52,196 bases of DNA from Flavobacteriales bacterium (lineage in GTDB: Bacteria; Bacteroidota; Bacteroidia; Flavobacteriales_G; Salibacteraceae): NCBI GenBank assembly GCA_013204105.1, contig JABMOM010000024.1:1-52196 (forward strand), given 5' to 3'. Positions 41,019 through 49,246 of this stretch are shown one piece after another. The notes beneath the pieces were generated by a model. It did no database searches, was not told the DNA's origin, and saw only the letters and a list, made by a program, of their open reading frames with translations. Position 1 is the stretch's first letter; each line of letters opens with the position of its first letter. The position numbers and the translations under genes were made by a program.

Positions 41019-42955
41019 CAACACAAGCCATTTTCGTCGGAATCTTGGAGGCAAATGCCGTTATCATTGCGTTGTGGGCCTTCTATGCGGTCGTTCTCCG
41101 AACCGGCACGCACTATCACTATTCCCGCATCTTTTTACTCTCCATAGCCCTCGTTGGGGTTGGCATTGCCGCTATCAACATCGAGGTGGAGCGCGCTGAG
41201 GTCGTGGCATCGACCCCTACTTTTCTTTCATTATCCGATGCTTTTCCAGCCGCCTACGTGGGTGAGGACTTGAGCTTAGGAAGGGAAGAAGGCATGTCCA
41301 GTTTTGTCGGGGGGGGCAGTGCGTTCCAGTGGATTACATGGATCCTTCTGATCGGTGCATTTCTCAGCCTACTTTTTGCCATTTTCAGATGGGTTGCTTT
41401 CTACTCCTTGCTCAGAAAACAGCGAACATGGAATGAAGATCATCAGGTCTATTTGATCCAAACGTTTGATGTCGCTTTTGCCTTCTTAGGCACCATATAT
41501 CTTCCTAGGCATTATATGGCCTTTCCGGCGGATGACCTCAATCGAATCCTTGCCCATGAACGCGGACATGCTGCATTGCGGCATCATTGGGATCGGATAA
41601 CGCTTTCCTTTTTCAAGGCAATGTTTTGGTACAACCCCGCCTTCATTCTCATCGATCGATCGCTCACAGCGGTACATGAGTTTCAAGTCGATAGACTGGT
41701 AGTAACCCCTGAAGAAGATCCTTTTGCGTACAGCAATTTACTCCTGCGGCTCCAGTCCGGAGTGCATCCTCCCACCATGGCCGCCCTTTTTTCCAAGCAA
41801 TTGATCAAGTCGCGCGTAAATAGACTTCATCAACCCAATTCAACTATCATGAAAAAAGTGACCTTCATGCTGGCCCTACCTTTAGTGGCCACGCTGTTCT
41901 ATGCCTTCTCTATTCAAACAGTTGCCGTTCCCCTTGCGCTGCCTACAGGGCAAATCGAGCCCATGCGTCCCGACCCACATCAGTTGCCCATCGCTGCCTC
42001 AACTGTCACCGGATTTTCTGCTTTTGGCGCACGAATTGACCCCTTCTCTAGTGAAACAACAAAGCACCGAGGAATCGATCTAGTAGCCCCTTCTGGCACT
42101 CCGATACTCGCGTCTATGGCCGGTACAGTACTCAGCGTCCAGTACTTAGAAAACGGCTACGGTAATCTGGTCGAAATTCTTCACGCCAATGGTAGCCTTT
42201 CGCGCTATGCGCACTTACTAGAAAGTCTTGTTGTTTCCGGTCAGGCGGTAAATCAAGGCGAGGTGATCGGAAGTTGCGGGTCAACTGGGAAAAGCACGGG
42301 GCCTCATCTCCATTTCGAATTGCTGCATGGTGACTCCTTGCTAGATCCAGAGGAATTCATCGACCTGGGAAACATCTCCTTTGCAAAGGAAGAAGTTCTT
42401 CCCCCGATGAAAAAGGACCTCAAGGTCATCATCGATGCAGGACATGGCGGAAAGGACCCTGGAAATCAAGCAGAAAATGCGACAGAAAAAGACATTACCA
42501 TGGCCATTTCCAAGGTGCTTGCATTGCTTTTGAGATCGCAGGGATACGAGGTAGTTGAAACACGCAATGGCGATGACTTTGTGCCTTTGACAGATCGGGT
42601 AGGTATGTCACATTCCAACAGTGATGAACTCCTCATCAGCCTTCACCTGAATGCATCGGAAAATGACAATGCGAGGGGCGTCGAGATGTTCATCCCCACA
42701 GAAGCGCATCCCTACCATGACCTCAGCAAACATTTTGGAAACGAAGTTGGACGGGTGCTCAATGAAGAGGCGGTGCTAAACCGAGGCATGAAAACTGCTG
42801 AATTCTATGTGCTAAAGCAGAGTACATGTCCTTCTATTCTGGTCGAATTAGGATTTATGTCGTCTCCTCTTGAGCTGAAACGCCTCACGTCCGAAGCCTA
42901 CCAGCTGGCACTTGCCGAATACCTGTCACAAGGCATATCGTATTACGCGCGATGA
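41015..42955 (+). CDS. Fusion of M56 (BlaR1-like) membrane protease, M23 endopeptidase and cell-wall amidase
   Basis: 646 residues without break. Part 1 (1-302): M56 protease with membrane helices near 6-28, 39-56, 104-128 and 281-302; zinc motif H181-ERG-H185 and a downstream HEFQVDR. Part 2 (about 330-450): M23/LytM endopeptidase with H351-x3-D355, H400 and H431-L-H433. Part 3 (about 468-646): N-acetylmuramoyl-L-alanine amidase (Amidase_3) with H477, E491, H544 and catalytic E611 (LVELGFMS). All expected ligands are present, so both wall-lytic domains should be active. After the last helix they lie in the periplasm. In BlaR1 this place holds a beta-lactam sensor domain. Likely role: cleave the BlaI partner on a wall signal and cut peptidoglycan crosslinks and stems. 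Function inferred. Confidence 0.9.
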   Translation: MTTQAIFVGILEANAVIIALWAFYAVVLRTGTHYHYSRIFLLSIALVGVGIAAINIEVERAEVVASTPTFLSLSDAFPAAYVGEDLSLGREEGMSSFVGGGSAFQWITWILLIGAFLSLLFAIFRWVAFYSLLRKQRTWNEDHQVYLIQTFDVAFAFLGTIYLPRHYMAFPADDLNRILAHERGHAALRHHWDRITLSFFKAMFWYNPAFILIDRSLTAVHEFQVDRLVVTPEEDPFAYSNLLLRLQSGVHPPTMAALFSKQLIKSRVNRLHQPNSTIMKKVTFMLALPLVATLFYAFSIQTVAVPLALPTGQIEPMRPDPHQLPIAASTVTGFSAFGARIDPFSSETTKHRGIDLVAPSGTPILASMAGTVLSVQYLENGYGNLVEILHANGSLSRYAHLLESLVVSGQAVNQGEVIGSCGSTGKSTGPHLHFELLHGDSLLDPEEFIDLGNISFAKEEVLPPMKKDLKVIIDAGHGGKDPGNQAENATEKDITMAISKVLALLLRSQGYEVVETRNGDDFVPLTDRVGMSHSNSDELLISLHLNASENDNARGVEMFIPTEAHPYHDLSKHFGNEVGRVLNEEAVLNRGMKTAEFYVLKQSTCPSILVELGFMSSPLELKRLTSEAYQLALAEYLSQGISYYAR

Positions 42956-42981
42956 TTCTCGTTTAGACGGAAGATCATCTG

Positions 42982-43015
42982 AAAGCGCCCGGCAGTGTCG
43001 GGCGCTTTTCGTTTT
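42982..43015 (+). terminator. Rho-independent terminator of the blaI-M56-M23-amidase operon
   Basis: Stem AAAGCGCCCG/CGGGCGCTTT with 7-nt loop followed by TCGTTTT, 26 bp after the stop codon. Confidence 0.85.
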
Positions 43016-43080
43016 AGTACCGGTAGAAGGCTAAACACTTTTAGGCGTATTGCGTACATTAGGGCTATCAAACTACTCCT

Positions 43081-44565
43081 ATGAAACGCATTACAACACT
43101 GCTGACATGCGCATTGACTTTGACAGTATTGCCATCACTTGGTCAGATGGTTCAGACCTATGAGGGACCTTTCGAAAGCGGTGAAGCCACGTATGAATAC
43201 ACCGAGAACAACATGCACGAGAAGGTCTTCAGCGGAAGGTTTTCCTACACTGAAGTGCGTCACATTGAGGAGCGCGGTGGGGACAATGAAATCTTAATCA
43301 CCGGTAATTTCAAGGAGGATAAAAAACACTTGGCTTGGGCGGTAACCGTTAAGCCCGTAGAAACGGGTGGTCGGACAGAAACGATCATCGGCAATTACAT
43401 CGATGGCGAGAAATCAGGACTTTGGACGCACCGATTGATCGATAATGCCACCAACGAAGAAGTAAAGCACGTCAAAGCATCGTTCATTAAAAATCACTTT
43501 CGAGGCCCTTTCAATTACACCTACATAGACACGACCGCACTAGGGATTCGAGCGCTGAAAATCAAGGGCTCTTTTGACAACGACGGTAAATTGGATGGCA
43601 CGTGGTTGTTGTCTTTTACCGACGGCAACGGGGCGGTGTTTTCTGATAGCCTCATCTACAAACACGGTGTATTAGGCTTCAGGCATTTCATGAATACCAC
43701 TCAGCCACTGGTAATTGAAGCCGAAGATAACATGCACCTAGCAACGGCTTTCTTTCGTGAGATGGACAAGGCGGATTCATTCGCCGTTGTGGACGGCGAG
43801 AAATATGGCCTTCGAAAGACTACCACGCAACATCGCATATTGAAGCCCGTGTTTTCTTCATGGATGAATCTCTCAGCCTCAAGTGTCGGGAATGCCTATG
43901 ATGCTCCCTTGCCAACGGTTCTTTTCAAGCGCGGTGAGATCAGAAATCCTGGGCTCTTGAACAACACCATGGAGATCATTCCTTGGAAGGAAACGCCAAA
44001 GGGAAAAAGAGAGTACGAAGCACAGCAAGCCGTTCAAAGGGCCTACGACACGAAGATCAACGTAGCCGACCTGCAATTCAACCAAAAGCAATATCGACAA
44101 GCCCTTCCGCTCTACAAGGAGGCCTATGCGATTAAGGCGGAGCCATACGCCCGAGAGCAGATGAAGAAAGTAGATGATCTCATCCGCGTTGAAGAAGAGA
44201 AAAAGCAGCTGCTCGTGCTGATAAAAAACCGCGAAGACATGTGGAAAGGCAACGACAAAATGCTAGAAGCAGAGACGTATTACGGCAAGAAAGATAAGTT
44301 GTATGAAGCCAGTTTGACCGCGCTGGACTACCAAAAGAAACAGCTGTTTTCCGAGTATAGAGAAACCCGCACCAACATCAGTCAAGCGGCAAACGACAAG
44401 TTGACACTGGAAAATTTGAAGCAATACAAGGCTGCGGTGGATGAAGCAATAACACTTCAGGACCGCATTAAGCAATTGACCAAAAAAGAAGACACAAAGG
44501 AATTGGAGAAAGAGCTGAAAAAGCTCGAAGATCCCAAGGCCATTATTTTCAGGCTTCTAAACTGA
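43081..44565 (+). CDS. Secreted protein with YwqK-like repeats and coiled-coil tail, unknown function
   Basis: 494 residues with a signal peptide (MKRITTLLTCALTLTVLPSLG). Residues 25-210 hold repeated units of the form FxGxFxY/GNYIDGEKSGLWTH/GSFDNDGKLDGTWLLSF, like MORN/YwqK-type repeats of secreted Bacteroidota proteins. Residues 320-494 are helical, with a TPR-like QFNQKQYRQALPLYKEAYAIKAEPYAREQMKKVDDLI followed by a long Lys/Glu-rich coiled coil (KQLTKKEDTKELEKELKK). No catalytic motif. It lies between the two BlaI/M56 pairs in its own promoter unit (a TACATTAG box lies upstream at about 43054), followed by the VOC gene 46 bp later. Confidence 0.78.
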   Translation: MKRITTLLTCALTLTVLPSLGQMVQTYEGPFESGEATYEYTENNMHEKVFSGRFSYTEVRHIEERGGDNEILITGNFKEDKKHLAWAVTVKPVETGGRTETIIGNYIDGEKSGLWTHRLIDNATNEEVKHVKASFIKNHFRGPFNYTYIDTTALGIRALKIKGSFDNDGKLDGTWLLSFTDGNGAVFSDSLIYKHGVLGFRHFMNTTQPLVIEAEDNMHLATAFFREMDKADSFAVVDGEKYGLRKTTTQHRILKPVFSSWMNLSASSVGNAYDAPLPTVLFKRGEIRNPGLLNNTMEIIPWKETPKGKREYEAQQAVQRAYDTKINVADLQFNQKQYRQALPLYKEAYAIKAEPYAREQMKKVDDLIRVEEEKKQLLVLIKNREDMWKGNDKMLEAETYYGKKDKLYEASLTALDYQKKQLFSEYRETRTNISQAANDKLTLENLKQYKAAVDEAITLQDRIKQLTKKEDTKELEKELKKLEDPKAIIFRLLN

Positions 44566-44611
44566 GGAAGACCGCGTGCGAGTGAAATATTTGAAATTGA
44601 ACCGCTCAACG

Positions 44612-44992
44612 ATGAACCTAAATCAAGTAACCGTCCCGAGTCAAAACGTAGCCAAATCGATTGCGTTTTATCAACTGCTAGGGCTTGAATTAATCGTTCA
44701 TACACACGACAAATACGCGCGATTCCAATGCCCAGAAGGGGAGGCCACTTTCTCGGTTGAATGGGCAGAATCGTCACACCAAGGAGATGTAAAAGTCTAT
44801 TTCGAAGTCTCCGATTTGGATGCCGAGTACAATCGATTGAAACGCGCTGGTATGCACTTCGATCAGGTTCCTACTGATCAGCCGTGGCTCTGGAGAGAAG
44901 CCTATCTCAGGGACCCATACGGAAATCGGATTGTTCTTTACACGGCCGGAGAAAACCGCAAATCTCCACCTTGGAAAAAGGTGCTGACCTAA
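44612..44992 (+). CDS. VOC (glyoxalase/bleomycin-resistance) family protein
   Basis: 126 residues from the ATG at 44612 (MNLNQVTVPSQNVAKSIAFYQLLGLELIV); a GTG 36 bp upstream was rejected. One VOC domain of two beta-alpha-beta-beta-beta units: VTVPSQNVAKSIAFYQLLGLEL in the first, VYFEVSDLDAEYNRLKRAGMHF and EAYLRDPYGNRIVLYTAG in the second. These small proteins bind a divalent metal or act in antibiotic resistance or dioxygenation; the substrate cannot be told. Ends 33 bp before a shared terminator. Confidence 0.88.
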   Translation: MNLNQVTVPSQNVAKSIAFYQLLGLELIVHTHDKYARFQCPEGEATFSVEWAESSHQGDVKVYFEVSDLDAEYNRLKRAGMHFDQVPTDQPWLWREAYLRDPYGNRIVLYTAGENRKSPPWKKVLT

Positions 44993-45026
44993 AAGCAGCT
45001 CAACTTAAACGAACTGTGGGACATAA

Positions 45027-45054
45027 AAAAAGGCCCTTGATACAGGGCCTTTTT
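45027..45054. terminator. Symmetric rho-independent terminator
   Basis: Stem GGCCCT/AGGGCC with flanking A5 and T5 and a 6-nt loop between the convergent VOC and M56-TonB genes; it directly abuts the stop codon of the latter and can serve both directions. Confidence 0.9.
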
Positions 45055-45055
45055 A

Positions 45056-46276
45056 TCATTTCATCGAATATTGGATCGGCAAGATCATTTTCACCTTGAC
45101 CTTTACGTCGTCTTTGGTGCCGGGCTCCCAATTGGGCATCCCTTTTACGAATTCAATACCCGGCGCTTCAAGCAGTGGGTCGTCGGATTTTACCGCTTCA
45201 ATATCGCTTAGGCTTCCATCTTCGTTTACGACAAAGCTCAGCATGACCTTTCCTTCAACGCCCGCCTCGCTCAGTTCTTTGGGGTAAACAAACCCCTCTT
45301 TGAAGTAAGTGAGTAATCCCTCCTGACCTCCGGGGAAAGAAGGCTCCACATCCACTTCATCCTTGTTCATCACTTGGTCTGAAGCTTTTGGAGTTATCGC
45401 GTCGCTGATTGCCACTTTCTGTTCGCTATCCGGTATGCCTGGTTGTTGCGTACATGAGCTCAACCAAACGGTTCCGGCAATTACGGGAATGATCAGCGCA
45501 TATACCGCCAATGACCACTTCCTAGATCTATTTTTATTCATCATGAGTATTCTGTTTTTAATGATTGACGTTGAGTAAAATGCATTCGTCAACCGAAAGA
45601 CTTGGGTGTCCAAAGCCTGATCCAGCAGGCTGTATTGATAGTCCTGTCCGTAGGTCCGCATCGTACGCTCATCGGCTAGGAACTCGTGATTGAGTTGCAC
45701 TTCCTTGGCTGCTAAGTGAACAAACGGATTGAACCAAGCCACTACGCGTGTTACGGCGTAAAGCATGACATCTATAGAATGCCATTCTTCCTTGTGTACT
45801 TGTTCGTGGGTCAGGATCATCTCCTTCGTTTCGCCATCGATCGTCGCACCGATCTGAATGCGCGAGAAAAAGGAAAAAGCATGGCTTCCCTCGCTTACCA
45901 AGTACTTCCCAGCCTCAGCTTGCTCTTCACGAGCATCTTTAGCCGATTGCATGATCAAATAAATCGCCCGGAAGAGAACCGAAAGGCCCACCAGTACTCC
46001 AACCAAGTAAATCCAAAAAGCAGTCTCGATCACGGGTTGAAACATGGGTTGCTGTGACGCGCTAAGCACCAACAATGGCAACTCCACTACCGGCAAAGCA
46101 TCCGTGCCAGCACCCCAGCTGGGTATCCTAATCAAGGGCACCACCGTTGAAAAAAGCAAGGCCGCCATGAGGTAGAACCTGTTCCAATGAAAGAAGGTCA
46201 ATCGCTTGAACACTCCCACGTAAAACAGGTAGAGCAGGGCGAACGAAAGGTTCGCTATGATCATGTATTCCATCAT
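45056..46276 (-). CDS. M56-family membrane protease fused to a TonB C-terminal domain
   Basis: 406 residues. Four membrane helices (about 6-22, 35-50, 82-105, 255-274), zinc site H157-EQV-H161 with HEFLADERTM at 197-206 in the cytosolic loop, then a periplasmic TonB C-terminal domain at about 312-403 (FPGGQEGLLTYFKEGFVYPKE, EGKVMLSFVVNEDGSLSDI, VPIQYSMK-like end). In BlaR1 the sensor is a penicillin-binding domain; here the TonB-like domain probably contacts an outer-membrane protein. The gene overlaps blaI by 4 bp and its product should cleave that repressor. M56-TonB fusions recur in Bacteroidota. Confidence 0.92.
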   Translation of the reverse strand: MMEYMIIANLSFALLYLFYVGVFKRLTFFHWNRFYLMAALLFSTVVPLIRIPSWGAGTDALPVVELPLLVLSASQQPMFQPVIETAFWIYLVGVLVGLSVLFRAIYLIMQSAKDAREEQAEAGKYLVSEGSHAFSFFSRIQIGATIDGETKEMILTHEQVHKEEWHSIDVMLYAVTRVVAWFNPFVHLAAKEVQLNHEFLADERTMRTYGQDYQYSLLDQALDTQVFRLTNAFYSTSIIKNRILMMNKNRSRKWSLAVYALIIPVIAGTVWLSSCTQQPGIPDSEQKVAISDAITPKASDQVMNKDEVDVEPSFPGGQEGLLTYFKEGFVYPKELSEAGVEGKVMLSFVVNEDGSLSDIEAVKSDDPLLEAPGIEFVKGMPNWEPGTKDDVKVKVKMILPIQYSMK

Positions 46277-46650
46277 TGCTTGTCGTTTTTATCGATGCTT
46301 TTAAGGATCTCGTCCAATTCATCCATGTTGAGCTCTCGCTCCTTTACGAAAAAGGAGACCAGTTCCTTTACGGACCCATTGAAGTAATTCGACAACAAAT
46401 TCCCTGCAGAGAATCGGCTGTAGTCTTCTTTGCTGACCTTTGGAAAGTACTCGTACGTTTTTCCGTAGGCTTTGTGATCTACAAAGCCCTTTTCTTCCAA
46501 AATTCGTACGATAGTGCTGACCGTGTTGTAGGCCGGCTTTGGTTCGGGCATCTGTGCGAGGATGTCCTTGACAAAACACTTTTCGAGGTCCCACAAGTAC
46601 TGCATTACTTGCTCCTCGGCCTTGGTCAACTCTTTCAATTTCGAATGCAT
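46273..46650 (-). CDS. BlaI/MecI/CopY-family repressor, second copy
   Basis: 125 residues, a clear paralogue of the repressor at 40632: LEKCFVKDI, PEPKPAYNTVSTIVRILEEKGFV and HKAYGKTYEYFP align directly, and LLSNYFNGSVKELVS matches the cleavage region. The recognition helix is nearly identical between the two proteins, which fits their sharing an operator. It heads the operon with the M56-TonB gene. Promoter TTG-N20-TACATTTG and operator lie directly upstream, with only four bases between the -7 box and the ATG. Confidence 0.93.
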   Translation of the reverse strand: MHSKLKELTKAEEQVMQYLWDLEKCFVKDILAQMPEPKPAYNTVSTIVRILEEKGFVDHKAYGKTYEYFPKVSKEDYSRFSAGNLLSNYFNGSVKELVSFFVKERELNMDELDEILKSIDKNDKQ

Positions 46651-46654
46651 AGAA

Positions 46655-46685
46655 CAAATGTATAACTAAAAACATAGTTATACAA
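46655..46685 (-). promoter_or_regulatory. Promoter and operator of the second blaI-M56 operon
   Basis: Reverse strand: TTG (46683-46685), 20-bp spacer, TACATTTG (46655-46662). The spacer is filled by a perfect 10-6-10 dyad (46659-46684) containing TATAACT-N8-AGTTATA (46661-46682). A repressor bound here would cover both promoter elements. ATG is 4 bp past the -7 box. Confidence 0.8.
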
Positions 46686-46768
46686 CTACTTTTTTAATTC
46701 TCACTCCTTCCGTTACCCTGAAAGGCAACCCACACAGGCGTTTGAAGAACATCAGAAAATAAATGGAG

Positions 46769-49168
46769 CTAGTTCTTGGGTCGTAAAACACCGGTCATGA
46801 GACTGACAAAGGCGACCACAGTGACCGAGCTAAGCGGCATGAGAATAGCCGCTACAATCGGAGTCAGCTCGCCTCGGACGGCGAAATAGAGTCCCACTAG
46901 GTTGTAGAGCAGGGAAATGACAATGCTGACTTTCACAACATTCAGACTACGTCGGATGTACTGTAGGTAATCGGCTAGCGACTTCAATTTATCCGCTTGC
47001 AAAATGGCATCACACGCAGGTGAGAAGCTGAACACATCATCGGCAACCGCAATGCCTATTTCTGCCTGTTTCAGTGCCCCAGCGTCATTGAGTCCATCTC
47101 CAAGCATCATAACGGTCGACCCCTCCATTTGAAGCGCCTCTACATACGAGAGTTTTTCCAGTGGAGATTTTCTGAATTGCAAAACACTAGTAGGTCCAAA
47201 CAACTCCTCCATGCGGTCGCGTTCCCCTTCGTGGTCACCGCTTAGCAAATGGGTATGTGTGGTGCGTTGGAGTTTCTTTACCAAATCTGGAATGCCTGAC
47301 CTGATCTCTTTTTCGATCATAAAGTACCCTTTGTGCTCACCGTCGATGAACACGTGCACAAACGATTCATTGAAAGCGCCTTCCGCTTTCTTGGAGGGGG
47401 CGACATGTCCTCCTAGATCTGCCGATCCAATCGCCAGTGCTTTACCCGAACACGATCCTTTGATTCCTTTGCCCACTTCCTCTCTGAACGCGGTCACGTC
47501 AATCGTAGCTCCAGGTAAACTACTCCGGATGGCCACACTCAAAGGATGGGTTGAATTTGCCACTAAGGATTTGATGCTCCTCACCTCAATTTCAGAGAGG
47601 GTCTCTCCTACAAACCGCACTTTGGTGCTGTGAGGTTTGGTCAGTGTCCCCGTCTTGTCGAGGATGATCGCATCGACCGAAGCGATGCGTTCAAGCGTGC
47701 TCGAATTCTTTACAAAAAAGCCGAGCTTGCCTAAAATGCGCGAAACATTTCCCGATGCGAAAGGCATGCTCAAAGCCAGCGCACAAGGACAGGCAATGAT
47801 CAGCACCGCGGTGAAGGCGTCGACCGCTTCACTAGGATCGACCCACAACCAAAAGGCCAGCGTGAGGAATGCAATGCTCAAAATTCCTATGCTAAACGAG
47901 CGGCTCACGTGGTCGATCAGGGTTGAAAAGGACTTCCCATCCTCACTCTCTGTAAACGCCGACTGATTCCAAAGTCCGGTCAAATAGCTTTGAGAGACTT
48001 CCTTTACCACCTCCACCTCGATCGACCCACCGGTTTGTCTTCCTCCCGCATACAGCAAATCTCCTTCGTGTTTCTCTACGATGTCGCTCTCTCCATTTAC
48101 GAAGCTGTAGTCGACGGATGCCATGCCCTTGATCAACACCGCGTCTGCTGGAATCACCTGATTGTTGAGCAAGCGGAGTCGATCTCCCTGTTCGATCTTT
48201 TCCAACATGCACACTTCTTCTTCACCCTCTTTGATGCGCGTTACGGCAATTGGGAAATAAGACCTAAAATCTCGATCGAAAGCCAATGCTTCATAGGTGC
48301 GGCTTTGATACCACTTGCCTATGAGAAGGAAGAACACCAATCCAGCAAAGGAGTCGAAGTATCCTGCCCCTGTTGCACTCAATATCTCGTATGCGCTTCG
48401 TGCAAAAAGGGTGATGATTCCAAGGGCAATAGGTACATCAATGGTCAAGTACCTAACGCGCAAACTTTGCCACGCGCTGCGGAGATAATCCACATCGGCA
48501 TACAAGAGAACGGGGAGAGCCAAGAGCAAGTTGAGGTAGCCAAAGAGAACTTTGAAAGAATCAAGCGAGGCATCGTCGAGCGACAAGTATTCCGGGAAGC
48601 TGAACAACATGATGTTACCAAAAGCAAACCCAGCCACGCCGAGTTTGAGTAAGAGCTTTCGACTCTCCTTCTTATTGCCTTGCACGCCTTTATCCCGCTG
48701 CAAATCAGGCGGATAGCCCAAGTCTTCCAACAAAATCACGAGATCTTTCAGCGACAATAGATCTGCATTGAAATGCACGGTCAACTCCTTGCGCAAGAAA
48801 TTCACATCTGAGCGGTAGACCCCGTCCTTTAGACGGTCGAGCTTTTCCAAAAGCCAAATACAAGCCGCGCAGTGCATGGAAGGAAGATAGAACGTGACCT
48901 TGTTTTTGTTCCCCTCGCTAAAGTCAATGAATTGACGCTTTACCTCATCGAGGTCGAGGAAGTCTTTGTTTGCATGATTGGAACGGATGGTGGAGCCAGG
49001 AGAGTCCGCGTCGATTTCATAGTAACTCACCAATCCTGTATCGCTCAGCAAGGTATACACCGTCTTGCAGCCCTGGCAACAGAAATCATGGCTGTCGTGC
49101 AGAATGTGTTCTTCCACGCAGTCCTCACCGCAGTGATAACAGGTCGTTGTTTGTTTGGCTTGCTCCAT
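46769..49168 (-). CDS. ccoI: Copper-type P1B ATPase CcoI (FixI)
   Basis: 799 residues. Pumps copper across the inner membrane for assembly of the cbb3 oxidase. N-terminal cysteine-rich domain (CYHCGEDC, FCCQGC; residues 10-34), heavy-metal-associated domain with C100-A-A-C103 (MHCAACIW), eight membrane helices, CPC motif at 460-462 (IIACPCALALSM), phosphorylation site D504 (DKTGTLT), and GDGLNDAGALKQAEIGIAV. Usually adjacent to ccoS; here separated from it by the BlaI/M56 block. The preceding terminator touches its ATG. Confidence 0.94.
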   Translation of the reverse strand: MEQAKQTTTCYHCGEDCVEEHILHDSHDFCCQGCKTVYTLLSDTGLVSYYEIDADSPGSTIRSNHANKDFLDLDEVKRQFIDFSEGNKNKVTFYLPSMHCAACIWLLEKLDRLKDGVYRSDVNFLRKELTVHFNADLLSLKDLVILLEDLGYPPDLQRDKGVQGNKKESRKLLLKLGVAGFAFGNIMLFSFPEYLSLDDASLDSFKVLFGYLNLLLALPVLLYADVDYLRSAWQSLRVRYLTIDVPIALGIITLFARSAYEILSATGAGYFDSFAGLVFFLLIGKWYQSRTYEALAFDRDFRSYFPIAVTRIKEGEEEVCMLEKIEQGDRLRLLNNQVIPADAVLIKGMASVDYSFVNGESDIVEKHEGDLLYAGGRQTGGSIEVEVVKEVSQSYLTGLWNQSAFTESEDGKSFSTLIDHVSRSFSIGILSIAFLTLAFWLWVDPSEAVDAFTAVLIIACPCALALSMPFASGNVSRILGKLGFFVKNSSTLERIASVDAIILDKTGTLTKPHSTKVRFVGETLSEIEVRSIKSLVANSTHPLSVAIRSSLPGATIDVTAFREEVGKGIKGSCSGKALAIGSADLGGHVAPSKKAEGAFNESFVHVFIDGEHKGYFMIEKEIRSGIPDLVKKLQRTTHTHLLSGDHEGERDRMEELFGPTSVLQFRKSPLEKLSYVEALQMEGSTVMMLGDGLNDAGALKQAEIGIAVADDVFSFSPACDAILQADKLKSLADYLQYIRRSLNVVKVSIVISLLYNLVGLYFAVRGELTPIVAAILMPLSSVTVVAFVSLMTGVLRPKN

Positions 49169-49200
49169 AAAAAAAGCGAGGCTACAAATGTGCCCCGCTT
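49169..49200 (-). terminator. Rho-independent terminator whose U-tract runs into the ccoI start codon
   Basis: On the reverse strand AAGCGGGGC, a 9-nt loop and GCCTCGCTT pair (one G-U), followed by more T: it should end transcription of the T9SS gene stopping at 49247. The loop contains CACATTTG, a near-match to the -7 box, so it may also be where ccoI transcription is initiated. Confidence 0.72.
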
Positions 49201-49246
49201 CTCAATTTCGTCGCATGACCGAGGTCAGCTTTCACAATGAACGGCA

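Noticed and set aside
41015-42955. Possibility that the M56-M23-amidase gene is two or three genes joined by a sequencing error
   Set aside because: The frame is continuous, the linkers between domains are of normal size, no internal start has a promoter, and the terminator comes only after the amidase; an error would more often break than create such a frame.
40475-46768. Mobile element carrying the BlaI/M56 block
   Set aside because: No transposase, integrase, terminal inverted repeats or direct repeats were found at the borders, so only an unexplained insertion or rearrangement is reported.
47990-48652. Open reading frame of 220 codons opposite ccoI
   Set aside because: Antisense shadow of the P-type ATPase membrane helices.
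49216-49227. Palindrome TGACC-GA-GGTCA upstream of ccoI
   Set aside because: Short and with a 2-bp centre; it resembles the half-sites at 16023 only in the opposite order, so no shared site can be claimed.
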